Assembly: GCF_020447315.1 (NCBI RefSeq)
Contig: NZ_JAJADQ010000001.1
Location: 496,001 to 560,000, forward strand
DNA: 64,000 bases
Source: Hymenobacter nitidus
GTDB taxonomy: Bacteria; Bacteroidota; Bacteroidia; Cytophagales; Hymenobacteraceae
Direction: 5' to 3'
A program made the position numbers and the translations under genes. Of the stretch, positions 16,806 to 24,937 are shown piece by piece. Under the pieces are notes generated by a model. The model searched no databases. It worked only from the letters and a program-made list of their open reading frames with translations, and had not been told where the DNA came from. The stretch's first letter is position 1; each line of letters starts with the position of its first letter.

Positions 16806-17549
16806 TTAAAACTGCATCCGACCCACAATAAGCAGCAGGACCACAGCGGCATAGCCCACGCAAATTCCGACTTCCAGCAAATTACCCGAAGTAGTACCCG
16901 TCCGGATCAGGGGCAGCTTGAAGGCGTAGTCCGACAGGGGCATAAACCACTTCACGCCGGCCTTGGTGAGGGAGTCGGCCACGAGGTGGGAGGCGTAGCC
17001 AGCCCCGGCAAAGTGCGCCACGCCGTGCCAGCCCAGGGTATTATTGGCCAGGTAGCCGATGTAGGTCCACAGGGCGGTGGCCCAGAGCGTGTGCGTCCAG
17101 GTGCGGTGGGAGGTGTAGGGCGCTAGGGCCACGAAGGTGCCGAGCAGACTCAGCCACAGATACCCCAGATAGAGCCCGGCCAGCCCGGTGCAGACGCCCG
17201 TGAACATGAGGGCCAGCTTGCGGGCCGAGCCGCCCTGCATGGCCACCCCAATCAGGCCAAAGGCCAGGGCCGCGGTGAAGCCCATCCGCCGGTCGGAGGA
17301 ACCGACGGGCAGCATATAGTGGGTGTAGCCAGCCATGCCCAGGGCAATGAGGGCGAAGGCGAAGCGCACGTAGTTCTGGGAAAAGCTCAGCCGCTTGCTC
17401 AGGCGGGAGCTGGGGTGGTCGAGGTCGGGCGCCAGGGCCGAGAAACCGGCCAGGGCAATACCAGCCGGCGAAAAGGGCACGCCGGCCACGAGGCCGCCCA
17501 CGGCCACGCCGGTAATCAGGCCGATGGCCAGGTGAGAAGAGCCGCGCAC
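16806..17549 (-). CDS. Membrane-bound metal-dependent hydrolase (YdjM/DUF457 family)
   Basis: A 247-residue inner-membrane protein. Motifs of the family appear in order: N-terminal MRGSSHLAIGL with the first His, FSALAPDLDHPSSRLSKRL (DxDH metal ligands), SHRTWTHTLWA, and GYASHLVADSLTKAGVKWFMP. Several transmembrane helices lie between them, and the protein ends with a hydrophobic segment (AAVVLLLIVGRM). E. coli YdjM is LexA-regulated, but no SOS box was recognised here. The substrate is unknown for the family. Confidence 0.9.
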   Translation of the reverse strand: MRGSSHLAIGLITGVAVGGLVAGVPFSPAGIALAGFSALAPDLDHPSSRLSKRLSFSQNYVRFAFALIALGMAGYTHYMLPVGSSDRRMGFTAALAFGLIGVAMQGGSARKLALMFTGVCTGLAGLYLGYLWLSLLGTFVALAPYTSHRTWTHTLWATALWTYIGYLANNTLGWHGVAHFAGAGYASHLVADSLTKAGVKWFMPLSDYAFKLPLIRTGTTSGNLLEVGICVGYAAVVLLLIVGRMQF

Positions 17550-17600
17550 TAGAGCAAATTGGGGAGAGTAGCTAAAGCACGAAGGTACGCGCCAGCTCGC

Positions 17601-17792
17601 CTAGTTGGGCACGGGCAGCAGATATACAATTTCCGGCTCGAAGGCAGGCTCGGGGGCTACGGCCGGCCGGGGCCGGGCCGCCCGCTGCCGGGCATCCTGC
17701 ACGCTGGTCCAAGCCTGCTTCAGATTCTGCCAGCGTACCCAGGCATCGAAATCAAAGTCAGCGTCCTCGGCGGGGTTACGGGTCGGGTCCAT
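17601..17792 (-). CDS. Small acidic hypothetical protein
   Basis: About 63 residues starting MDPTRNPAEDADFDFDAWV. An acidic N-terminus, a central helix (WQNLKQAWTSVQDARQRAA) and a Pro/Ala-rich tail are visible. It lies in the same direction as, and just upstream of, the DUF457 gene. No family was recognised. The composition looks coding and no other gene covers these bases, but the assignment is tentative. Confidence 0.4.
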   Translation of the reverse strand: MDPTRNPAEDADFDFDAWVRWQNLKQAWTSVQDARQRAARPRPAVAPEPAFEPEIVYLLPVPN

Positions 17793-18012
17793 ACAAGGGG
17801 AATTTGGGGTACTACAGGTCGGGGCGGAGCAAAGAGAAGACCAAATTATCATTTTTTATCAAACTCAACCGCAACCTTTTTTCATTCGGCCTTCGCGGAA
17901 ACTTTCGGACCTTGCCGGCGGTATTGCTTACCACGTTGCCCCAGTATTGCCCGACCGGATTTGTCTTCGGCCGGGCTTCTCCCTTTTGCCTCCCTCCTAG
18001 CCGCTTGTCGTT

Positions 18013-21000
18013 TTGAAGGTTTCCGATTTCCTCCAGCTCTACTCCCTCGACCCCACCGTGCTGACCGTGGGCGCCCGCCTGAACCCGGCCACGCGCCACT
18101 CCCTGCGCGCCGAAAAAGCCGCCGAGGCGCCCGTGCACCTGCACCTGCGCGGCCTCGTGGGCTCCCAGGACGCGGTGCTGGCCGCCGCCCTGCACCAGGA
18201 GTTTCCCGACCAGCACCACCTCTTTATCCTGCACGACCGGGAAGAGGCCGCCTACTTCCTGGCCGATTTGCAGCACCTGGTGCCCGACGAGGAGCCCCTG
18301 CTGTTCCCGAGCTCCTACAAGCGCCCCTACGCCTTCGACGAGACAGAAAACGCCAACGTGCTGATGCGGGCCGAGGTGCTGAATAAGCTGAACAGCCACC
18401 GCGGACCAAAAACGGCTGCCGAGCAGAAGGCCGAGGATGCCGACGACGCTCTGCCGGAAGGCGCCGAGAAAAGTAAGAAAGGCAAGAAAATCAGTGTGAA
18501 GGACACGGCCGGGGCGCTGATTGTGACGTATCCGGAGGCGCTGTTTGAGAAGGTTATCAACAAGAAAAGCCTGGTGGCCAACACCTTTATTGTGAAGGTG
18601 GGCGACAAACTCGACGTGAACTTCATCAGCGACATGCTGGCCGAATACGACTTTGAGCGGAGCGACTTCGTGTACGAGGCGGGCCAGTTTGCCGTGCGCG
18701 GCGGTATTGTGGACATTTTCAGCTACGCCAACGAGCTACCCTACCGCATCGAATTGTTCGGCGACGAGGTAGAAACCATCCGCACCTTCGACCCGGAAAG
18801 CCAACTGTCGGTGGAGAAGCGGCAGCAGGTAAGCATCATTCCCAACGTGCAAACCAAGCTGCTCCAGGAAACCCGGGAGGCTTTTCTGGACTTCATTCCC
18901 AGGAACACCGCCATCTGGGCCAAGGACATGCGCCAGACCCTGGACGTGGTGGAGGAAAGCTTCGACCGGGCCGAGGCGGGCTTCAAGGAAATGCTGGCCT
19001 CGGCCGGCGGCGTGCAGATTGTGAGCAAGCCCGAAGACCTGTTTGAAACCGGCAAGAGCTTCAAGAAGCTGCTCGAAAACTTCCCCATCGTGGAGTTCGG
19101 CAAACGCTTCCACTTCAAGGGCGGCGAAGATTTCCAGTTTTCGGCCAAGCCCCAGCCCAGCTTCAACAAGGACTTCAGCCGTTTGGTGAAGAACCTGCAC
19201 GACAACCAGGAAAAAGGCTACACCAACATCATCGGGGCCGAGTCCGTGCGGCAGGCCGACCGGCTGCGCACCATCTTCGACGAGCTGGACAACAACGTGC
19301 AGTTTCAGCACCTGCTGCTGGGTTTGCGGGAAGGCTACATCGACGACGTGCTCAAGCTGGTGGTGTATACCGACCACCAGCTGTTTGAGCGCTTTTACCG
19401 GGCCCAGGAAGGCCGCAAGTTTTCCAAGAAAAAGGCCCTGACCCTGAAGGAGCTGCGCACCCTGGTGCCCGGCGACTACGTGGTGCACCAGGACTACGGC
19501 ATTGCCCGCTTTGCCGGCCTGACCCAGGTGGAAATCAACGACCGGCTGCAGGAGGCCATCCGCCTCGTGTACCGCGACGACGACGTGCTGACCGTCAGCA
19601 TCCACGCCCTGCACAAGATTGCCAAGTACTCCGGGGCCGAGGGCACGCCACCCACCATGAGCAAGCTGGGCTCGCCGGAGTGGGAAAACAAGAAGAAATC
19701 GGTTAAGAAAAAGGTCAAGGACATTGCCGCCGAGCTGATCCGACTGTATGCCAAGCGCAAAACCGCGCCCGGCCACGCCTTTGCCCGCGACTCCTTCATG
19801 CAGGCCGAGCTGGAATCAAGCTTTATCTACGAGGACACGCCCGACCAGGCCAAGGCTACCGAGGACGTGAAGCACGACATGGAGCAGCCCCACCCCATGG
19901 ACCGCCTCGTGTGCGGCGACGTGGGCTTCGGCAAAACCGAGGTAGCCATCCGGGCCGCGTTTAAGTCGGTGGCCGATGGCAAGCAGGCGGCCGTGCTGGT
20001 GCCCACCACCATCCTGGCCATGCAGCACTACAAAACCTTCCGCGAGCGGCTCGCCAACCTGCCCGTGACGGTGGAGTACGTGAACCGCTTCAAGACCACC
20101 AAGCAAATCAAGGAGACGCTGGCCCGCGTGGCCGAGGGCAAAACCGACATCCTCATCGGTACCCACCGCCTCACCAACAAGGACATCAAGTTCAAGGACC
20201 TGGGCCTGCTCATCATCGACGAAGAGCAGAAGTTCGGGGTCAAGACCAAGGACAAGCTCAAGGAGCTGAAGGTGAACGTGGACACGCTGACTCTCTCGGC
20301 CACGCCCATCCCGCGCACCCTGCACTTCTCCCTGATGGGCGCCCGCGACCTATCCGTTATTGCCACGCCCCCACCGAACCGCCAGCCGGTGCAAACCGAG
20401 CTGCACGTCTTCGACGAGTTGCTGATTCGCGACGCGGTGGCCCGGGAGCTGAAGCGCGGGGGGCAGGTGTTCTTCGTGCACAACCGCGTGAAAGACATCG
20501 ACGAGCTGGCCAACATGATTCTGCGCCTCGTGCCCGACGCCCGCATCACCACCATTCATGGGCAGATGGAGGGCGACCAGCTCGAAAAGCGCATGATGAA
20601 GTTCGTGGACGGGGAGTACGACGTGCTGGTAAGCACCAACCTGATTGAGTCGGGCCTTGACATCCCGAATGCCAACACCATCATCATCAACCGCGCCCAC
20701 ATGCACGGCCTTTCGGACCTGCACCAGATGCGGGGCCGCGTCGGCCGCTCCAACAAAAAGGCGTACTGCTACCTGCTCACCCCGCCCGTGGCCGGCCTGC
20801 CCTCCGATGCCCGCAAGCGCCTGAGCACCCTGGAAGAATTCTCCGACCTCGGCGACGGCTTCAAGGTAGCCATGCGCGACCTCGACATCCGGGGCGCGGG
20901 CAACCTGCTGGGCGGCGAGCAGTCGGGCTTTATCAACGACCTGGGCTTCGAGACCTACCACCAGATTCTGGACGAGGCCGTGCAGGAGCTCAAGGAAACC

Positions 21001-21537
21001 GAGTTCCGCGACCTGTTCCTCGGCGACCCGAATCAGCGCCTGCAGGAAGCCGCCAAAGGCACCGGCCCCAAGGAGTGCAACATCGAAACCGACCTGCAAA
21101 TCCTCATTCCCGACCAGTACGTGAGCAACGTCTCGGAGCGCCTGCAACTCTACAGCAAGCTCGACCGGGTGAAAGGCCCCGAGGAATTGCGCAAGCTGGT
21201 GGCCGGCATCGTGGACCGCTTCGGCCCCCTGCCCGCCGAGGTGGAGCAGCTGGCCGACATCGTGCGCCTGCGCTGGCAGGCCTGCAACGTTGGCTTCGAG
21301 AAGCTCACGCTTAAGAAGAACCTGCTGAAAGGCTACATCCCGGCCACCAACAACGAGGCTTTCTTCCAGGGCGAGCAGTTCGGCACCATCCTCAACTACA
21401 TCCAGACCCACCCCCGCTCGGCCTCCATGAAGGAGCGCAAGGAACAGCTCATCATCAGCATCGAAGAGGTGAAAAGCGTGGGGGCCGCCAAGCGGATTTT
21501 GAGTGAGTTGGGGAGTGAGGAGAAGGTGGGGGTGTAG
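18013..21537 (+). CDS. mfd: Transcription-repair coupling factor Mfd
   Basis: A 1174-residue ATP-dependent translocase that removes RNA polymerase stalled at DNA damage and recruits UvrA. In order: UvrB-like N-terminal module (to about 450), RNA-polymerase interaction domain with PGDYVVHQDYGIARFAGL (about 490), then superfamily 2 helicase motifs: Walker A CGDVGFGKTE (about 634), DEEQ box LLIIDEEQKFG (about 735), TLSATPIPRTLHF, and motif VI QMRGRVGRSNKKAYCYL. A C-terminal TRCF domain follows. The only plausible start is TTG at 18013 (MKVSDFLQLYSLD), because an in-frame TAG lies at 17998-18000 and the first in-frame ATG is more than 100 codons downstream. A Lys-rich insertion (EKSKKGKKISVKD) lies near residue 155. 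Confidence 0.96.
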   Translation: MKVSDFLQLYSLDPTVLTVGARLNPATRHSLRAEKAAEAPVHLHLRGLVGSQDAVLAAALHQEFPDQHHLFILHDREEAAYFLADLQHLVPDEEPLLFPSSYKRPYAFDETENANVLMRAEVLNKLNSHRGPKTAAEQKAEDADDALPEGAEKSKKGKKISVKDTAGALIVTYPEALFEKVINKKSLVANTFIVKVGDKLDVNFISDMLAEYDFERSDFVYEAGQFAVRGGIVDIFSYANELPYRIELFGDEVETIRTFDPESQLSVEKRQQVSIIPNVQTKLLQETREAFLDFIPRNTAIWAKDMRQTLDVVEESFDRAEAGFKEMLASAGGVQIVSKPEDLFETGKSFKKLLENFPIVEFGKRFHFKGGEDFQFSAKPQPSFNKDFSRLVKNLHDNQEKGYTNIIGAESVRQADRLRTIFDELDNNVQFQHLLLGLREGYIDDVLKLVVYTDHQLFERFYRAQEGRKFSKKKALTLKELRTLVPGDYVVHQDYGIARFAGLTQVEINDRLQEAIRLVYRDDDVLTVSIHALHKIAKYSGAEGTPPTMSKLGSPEWENKKKSVKKKVKDIAAELIRLYAKRKTAPGHAFARDSFMQAELESSFIYEDTPDQAKATEDVKHDMEQPHPMDRLVCGDVGFGKTEVAIRAAFKSVADGKQAAVLVPTTILAMQHYKTFRERLANLPVTVEYVNRFKTTKQIKETLARVAEGKTDILIGTHRLTNKDIKFKDLGLLIIDEEQKFGVKTKDKLKELKVNVDTLTLSATPIPRTLHFSLMGARDLSVIATPPPNRQPVQTELHVFDELLIRDAVARELKRGGQVFFVHNRVKDIDELANMILRLVPDARITTIHGQMEGDQLEKRMMKFVDGEYDVLVSTNLIESGLDIPNANTIIINRAHMHGLSDLHQMRGRVGRSNKKAYCYLLTPPVAGLPSDARKRLSTLEEFSDLGDGFKVAMRDLDIRGAGNLLGGEQSGFINDLGFETYHQILDEAVQELKETEFRDLFLGDPNQRLQEAAKGTGPKECNIETDLQILIPDQYVSNVSERLQLYSKLDRVKGPEELRKLVAGIVDRFGPLPAEVEQLADIVRLRWQACNVGFEKLTLKKNLLKGYIPATNNEAFFQGEQFGTILNYIQTHPRSASMKERKEQLIISIEEVKSVGAAKRILSELGSEEKVGV

Positions 21538-21746
21538 AGGTATAGTGAATAATACTAGTCTCTATAAGATTATAGCCATGCTATGCATGATTCGTCCGAC
21601 AGACGAGTATTCAGCCAATATTATTAGCAAATAGGGTTGCTTCATGCAGCATAATTTAACTTTTGTATGATTATTTTATCTCCCAATTGACTAACAACTA
21701 AAATTTTTATAGTATTGCTATACGAATCACACTTATTACTAAGGAC

Positions 21747-22838
21747 ATGAGTACACAAAACTTCTCATATGAAGTAGATTTTCTTCCAGTCGGAGATGGC
21801 AGCCGTTCCGCTGATGCTATTGCCATCCGCTACGGGCAGTTAGCTACCAGCGAACATGACCATGATAACCAGAAGGTTATCATTATAGACGGAGGAACGA
21901 AAGAAAGCGGGAAAGCCCTAATTGAACATGTTAAGAAGTTCTATCACACAAATGTGGTAGACCTTGTTGTTATGACCCATCCTGATACAGACCATTGTTC
22001 AGGATTAACAGAAGTACTGGAAAGCTTAACTGTTAGAGAATTATGGATGCACCAACCTTGGAATCACTCGGCTGACATTAGGAGGTTGTTTCACGATGGC
22101 AGGCTGACCAATAATAGCCTGGAAAAACACATTAGAGTAGGATTAGATGCTGCTGAACAAGTAGAAATAATTGCCCTTCAACAAAATATTCATATAACAG
22201 AACCTTTTGCTGGTGAAGAATTTGATGGGGGAGTTATCAAAGTACTGGGTCCAACTAAAGAGTATTACCAAGGGTTGATACCTAATTTCAGAAGTACACC
22301 AGATGCTGCTGTTAACGAATCGGTACTTGGCAGAACTTTTACTGCGCTTAAGAAGGCATTTACAACGGTAACAGAACTTTTTGATTTTTCTAGCGAAAAC
22401 CTACCAGGCGAGCAAGGGAGCCCTAATAGTGCTGAAAACAATTCTAGCTCAGTATTGCTATTTCAGATAGATGGGCATAAGATGCTAATTACTGGAGACG
22501 CAGGAATACCATCACTTAAAGAGGTAAATGACTATGCTCTCTCAATAGGGATACGCTTGGATGACTTGAACTTTATGCAGGTTCCTCATCATGGAAGCAA
22601 GAGAAATGTAGATTCCAATACGCTGGACAATATTAAAGCGAAAACAGCATTTATCTCAGCCGCAAAAGAAGGCGCACCCAAGCACCCCTCTCAACGTGTA
22701 ATTAACGCATTGACAAGAAGAGGTACAAACGTGTTTGTTACTCAAGGATCAGTTAAGTGCCATAGGCATAAAGCACCCAACAGACCAGGATGGGGTTCTG
22801 CAGTAGCATCTAGTTTCAAAGAAACCTATGAAGAATAG
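21747..22838 (+). CDS. ComEC-like MBL-fold hydrolase in an AT-rich two-gene cassette
   Basis: A 363-residue soluble metallo-beta-lactamase-fold protein. The metal site follows the ComEC/Rec2 variant: VVMTHPDTDHCSGL (HxDxDH), ITGDAGIPS, and VPHHGSKRNV near the C-terminus. It lacks the membrane channel of ComEC. Base composition is strikingly AT-rich against mfd and the downstream genes, indicating recent transfer. A 15-bp palindrome (TATAG/CTATA, 21708-21722) lies 24 bases before the ATG. The next gene overlaps its last 11 bases, so the pair is translationally coupled. Similar stand-alone MBL proteins paired with membrane proteins occur in bacterial conflict systems; a defence role here is inference. 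The likely substrate is a nucleic acid or nucleotide. Confidence 0.8.
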   Translation: MSTQNFSYEVDFLPVGDGSRSADAIAIRYGQLATSEHDHDNQKVIIIDGGTKESGKALIEHVKKFYHTNVVDLVVMTHPDTDHCSGLTEVLESLTVRELWMHQPWNHSADIRRLFHDGRLTNNSLEKHIRVGLDAAEQVEIIALQQNIHITEPFAGEEFDGGVIKVLGPTKEYYQGLIPNFRSTPDAAVNESVLGRTFTALKKAFTTVTELFDFSSENLPGEQGSPNSAENNSSSVLLFQIDGHKMLITGDAGIPSLKEVNDYALSIGIRLDDLNFMQVPHHGSKRNVDSNTLDNIKAKTAFISAAKEGAPKHPSQRVINALTRRGTNVFVTQGSVKCHRHKAPNRPGWGSAVASSFKETYEE

Positions 22839-23529
22839 AATCATGTGGGACGCATATGATAGAAAAGCGCGGGTATACCCTGCGTTTTTCGTCCTTATTC
22901 CTGTTCTAACACTTCACTATCTATATCTAGAGAAAGAGTTTAGTGAATGGAATACTTTACTAACAGCTTTGAAATCAATAACAATAATATCATTCCCCTT
23001 ATTATTGTTATACTTTACAATCGAACAATCTAGGTTTATAGGTAAAGCCATATTTGAAAATTGGTATTTTAAAGGCAATCTGTTTATGCCAACTACGAAC
23101 TTTTTACTTCATTCTACAAAACATCTTTCATCCACTTATAAAAGGGAAATTAGAAAAAAAATCAAAACTGATTTCTCTTTAAGCTTATCATCTAATGACC
23201 AAGAACAAACTGATGGATTAGAAGCTAGACGAAAGATCAGCGAAGCTGTTGCCTTGATTAGGGAAAAGGTTCGAGGAGAAAATTTCGTATTGAAGTATAA
23301 TATTCATTACGGGATAGCCAGAAATTTGGCTGGAGGCTCTGTAATTGCACTAGCCACATCAATAGTTGATTATATAATATTTAAGTATGTTGAGACACAG
23401 CAATTCGCTGCCGTATTATCTATATTACTTATAATTGTATATTCATCTTTATTATTATCTAGCAAATTTGTAATGGTTTACTTAGGAAATAATTATGCAG
23501 AGCGGTTATATACGGAATACATGAAATAA
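22828..23529 (+). CDS. Four-helix membrane protein, partner of the MBL hydrolase
   Basis: A 233-residue membrane protein, AT-rich like its partner. ATG at 22828 overlaps the MBL gene; a second ATG at 22843 is possible. Hydrophobic helices occur near residues 16-34 (VYPAFFVLIPVLTL), 50-67 (ITIISFPLLLLYF), 167-190 and 196-222, with a charged cytosolic region of about 100 residues between the pairs. The N-terminus WDAYDRKARVYPAF resembles the start of small 2+2-helix membrane effectors such as those of CBASS-like systems (S-4TM), but no cyclase is nearby and the similarity is by eye only. Likely role: membrane effector or anchor of the MBL enzyme. Confidence 0.7.
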   Translation: MKNRIMWDAYDRKARVYPAFFVLIPVLTLHYLYLEKEFSEWNTLLTALKSITIISFPLLLLYFTIEQSRFIGKAIFENWYFKGNLFMPTTNFLLHSTKHLSSTYKREIRKKIKTDFSLSLSSNDQEQTDGLEARRKISEAVALIREKVRGENFVLKYNIHYGIARNLAGGSVIALATSIVDYIIFKYVETQQFAAVLSILLIIVYSSLLLSSKFVMVYLGNNYAERLYTEYMK

Positions 23530-23548
23530 CATAAAGTTGAAAAGGCTT

Positions 23549-23589
23549 TCCCCATTTAGCATGAGCTACAATCTCAAGCTAAATGGGGA
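23549..23589. terminator. 12-bp stem-loop at the end of the AT-rich cassette
   Basis: TCCCCATTTAGC pairs perfectly with GCTAAATGGGGA across a 17-nt loop, 19 bases after the stop of the four-helix protein. No T-run follows. It sits exactly where AT-rich sequence gives way to GC-rich sequence, so it may be either a transcription stop or a boundary of the inserted cassette. Confidence 0.5.
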
Positions 23590-24049
23590 TTGTAAGTCAG
23601 GCCGTCGCGTCGTGAAGGCGCAACCTTGGGTTAAGCAAGGCCCGAGCAACAAGTTCCGCCAGAACCCCAAAGCCCTTGCTCTCCCACTCCCACCCGCGTC
23701 CAAGTTACTCGCGCCCCGTCACACCGGCATGTCACCCGGTCACAACGCCCTTGCCACCCCGCCCCAACCTCTTGCCACACCCGCCGAAGCTCCTGCCACC
23801 CCGCGTCAACCTCTTGCCACGGTCGTTGAGCCTCATGTCACCCCCGTTGAGGTTCATGTCACCCGCGCGGAAGCTCTTGCCACGGTCGGTGAGGTTCGTG
23901 TCACCGCTGGTGAAGCCCCTGTCAGCCCCGGCGAAGTCCCTGTCACCGCCGCTGAGGTTGCTGCCACTGCCGGTGAAGCTCCTGCCAGCCCGGGCCGCAT
24001 AAATATTCACCCGCTTGAATACAAGCAACCCCGAATCCGACTACCTTAA
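23561..24049 (+). CDS. Open frame across the 21-bp repeat array (heptad-repeat protein, doubtful)
   Basis: A 162-codon frame from the ATG at 23561 (in the loop of the upstream hairpin) to the TAA at 24047-24049. Across the array it encodes degenerate heptads: ATPAEAP, ATVVEPH, VTPVEVH, ATVGEVR, VTAGEAP, VSPGEVP, ATAGEAP. Its stop lies 30 bases before the downstream helical-protein gene. The minus strand is also open over the array (23732-24028), encoding heptads such as NLSGGDR, DFAGADR and NLTDRGK. Because a 21-bp unit keeps any frame open, coding is not proven on either strand, and no signal peptide or known domain is seen. Confidence 0.25.
   Translation: MSYNLKLNGDCKSGRRVVKAQPWVKQGPSNKFRQNPKALALPLPPASKLLAPRHTGMSPGHNALATPPQPLATPAEAPATPRQPLATVVEPHVTPVEVHVTRAEALATVGEVRVTAGEAPVSPGEVPVTAAEVAATAGEAPASPGRINIHPLEYKQPRIRLP
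23753..24004. repeat. Array of twelve phased 21-bp degenerate repeats
   Basis: The anchor G(T/C)CA(C/G) recurs at 23753, 23774, 23795, 23816, 23837, 23858, 23879, 23900, 23921, 23942, 23963 and 23984, always exactly 21 bases apart. Two earlier anchors (23718, 23731) are out of phase. The unit consensus, written in two parts, is GYCACCSYCG then SYGARGYTCYT. Units are degenerate: G1, C3 and A4 are constant, and G13-A14 nearly so. There are no spacers and no repeat-flanking cas genes. The last unit decays into the leader of the helical-protein gene at 24080. Confidence 0.9.
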
Positions 24050-24079
24050 GCTCAAGTATTTACCCTAACCTATCCCACT

Positions 24080-24766
24080 ATGAACGATTCGCAACGGGCC
24101 AAGCTTGCCATGCTGCAAACCACCCTGCGCGTGCTCGACGAGCACGCCGACCTCTACGCTACCAACAAAGCCCTCGGCAAGGCCCGCCAGGAGCTGGCCG
24201 CCCTGGTCGCCGACCTCGACCCCACCGCCGAGCGCCAGCAGCGCGCCGCCACGCCCCAGAAGCCCGGCGCCGTCAAGCAGGCCACCAAGCAGACCCTGGC
24301 CGAGCGCGCCGCCGCCGTGGCCGCCGCCCTGCTCGCCCTCGCCGATGAGCTCGACGACATCCGCCTGCACACCGACAGCGACTACACCGAGCGCCAGCTC
24401 CGCCGCCAGCCCGACGCCGACCTGCTGCGCATCACCCAAAACCTGCACCAGCGCGCCACCGACCACGCCAAGGCCCTGGCCGAGCAAGGCGTCACGCCCC
24501 AGGAGCTGACCGACTTGCAAGCCGCCATCCAGGCCTTCCAGCAGGAGCAAACCACGCCCCGCACCCTCATGGCCGACGGCAAAGCCCAGAAACAGGAAAT
24601 CAACGCCGACCTGCGCGAGGCCTCGGCCCTGCTCCGCAACCGCATCGACAAGTTCCTGATTCGCTACCAGCGCCCCGAGCCCAAGTTCCACACCGCCTAC
24701 CAGTCGGCCCGCCTGGTGGTCAATACCGCCGCCCGCACCGAGAAGCCCGTCAAGCCCACCGTGTAG
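24080..24766 (+). CDS. Helical hypothetical protein downstream of the 21-bp repeat array
   Basis: A 228-residue soluble, almost entirely helical protein with no signal peptide. Segments include LAMLQTTLRVLDEHADLYAT, ARQELAALVADLD, LAERAAAVAAALLALADELDD, ELTDLQAAIQAFQQ and ADLREASALLRNRIDKFLIRYQ, followed by FHTAYQSARLVV. The layout (paired long helices around a short central TPQELTDL segment, then a conserved-looking HTAYQSARLVV end) is familiar from a widespread family of about 200-230-residue Bacteroidota hypothetical proteins, but I cannot name it. A weak -7-like TACCTTAA (24042-24049) lies just before it, and a GCTTG/CAAGC hairpin lies at 24014-24027. Its association with the repeats is the interesting feature; function unknown. 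Confidence 0.65.
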   Translation: MNDSQRAKLAMLQTTLRVLDEHADLYATNKALGKARQELAALVADLDPTAERQQRAATPQKPGAVKQATKQTLAERAAAVAAALLALADELDDIRLHTDSDYTERQLRRQPDADLLRITQNLHQRATDHAKALAEQGVTPQELTDLQAAIQAFQQEQTTPRTLMADGKAQKQEINADLREASALLRNRIDKFLIRYQRPEPKFHTAYQSARLVVNTAARTEKPVKPTV

Positions 24767-24844
24767 TGAGCCATCAGCGCAGCTAAAGTTCGCGCTACTC
24801 CCGTGTTGCCCCTATCCTACCCGCTCTATCCTACTGTAACGGCC

Positions 24845-24876
24845 GCGCCCGGCTTCCCCTCGGGGAGGACGGGCGC
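24845..24876 (+). terminator. GC-rich stem-loop after the helical-protein gene
   Basis: GCGCCCG pairs with CGGGCGC, with an inner CCCC/GGGG stem. No T-run follows, so termination is likely but unproven. Confidence 0.35.
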
Positions 24877-24937
24877 CTGGTTGTAGCCCTGCCGTCTATA
24901 TTTCCGAAAGCCTCTATCTTGCCGGCGCTATCTATCC

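Noticed and set aside
20350..21411. Antisense frame within mfd
   Set aside because: Shadow frame; mfd motifs cover the region.
21738..23529. CBASS or Pycsar identity for the AT-rich cassette
   Set aside because: No cyclase gene or cyclic-nucleotide-binding domain is present; the four-helix layout alone is not diagnostic.
23718..24004. CRISPR array
   Set aside because: Repeats are 21 bp, directly abutting, degenerate and without unique spacers; no cas genes are present.
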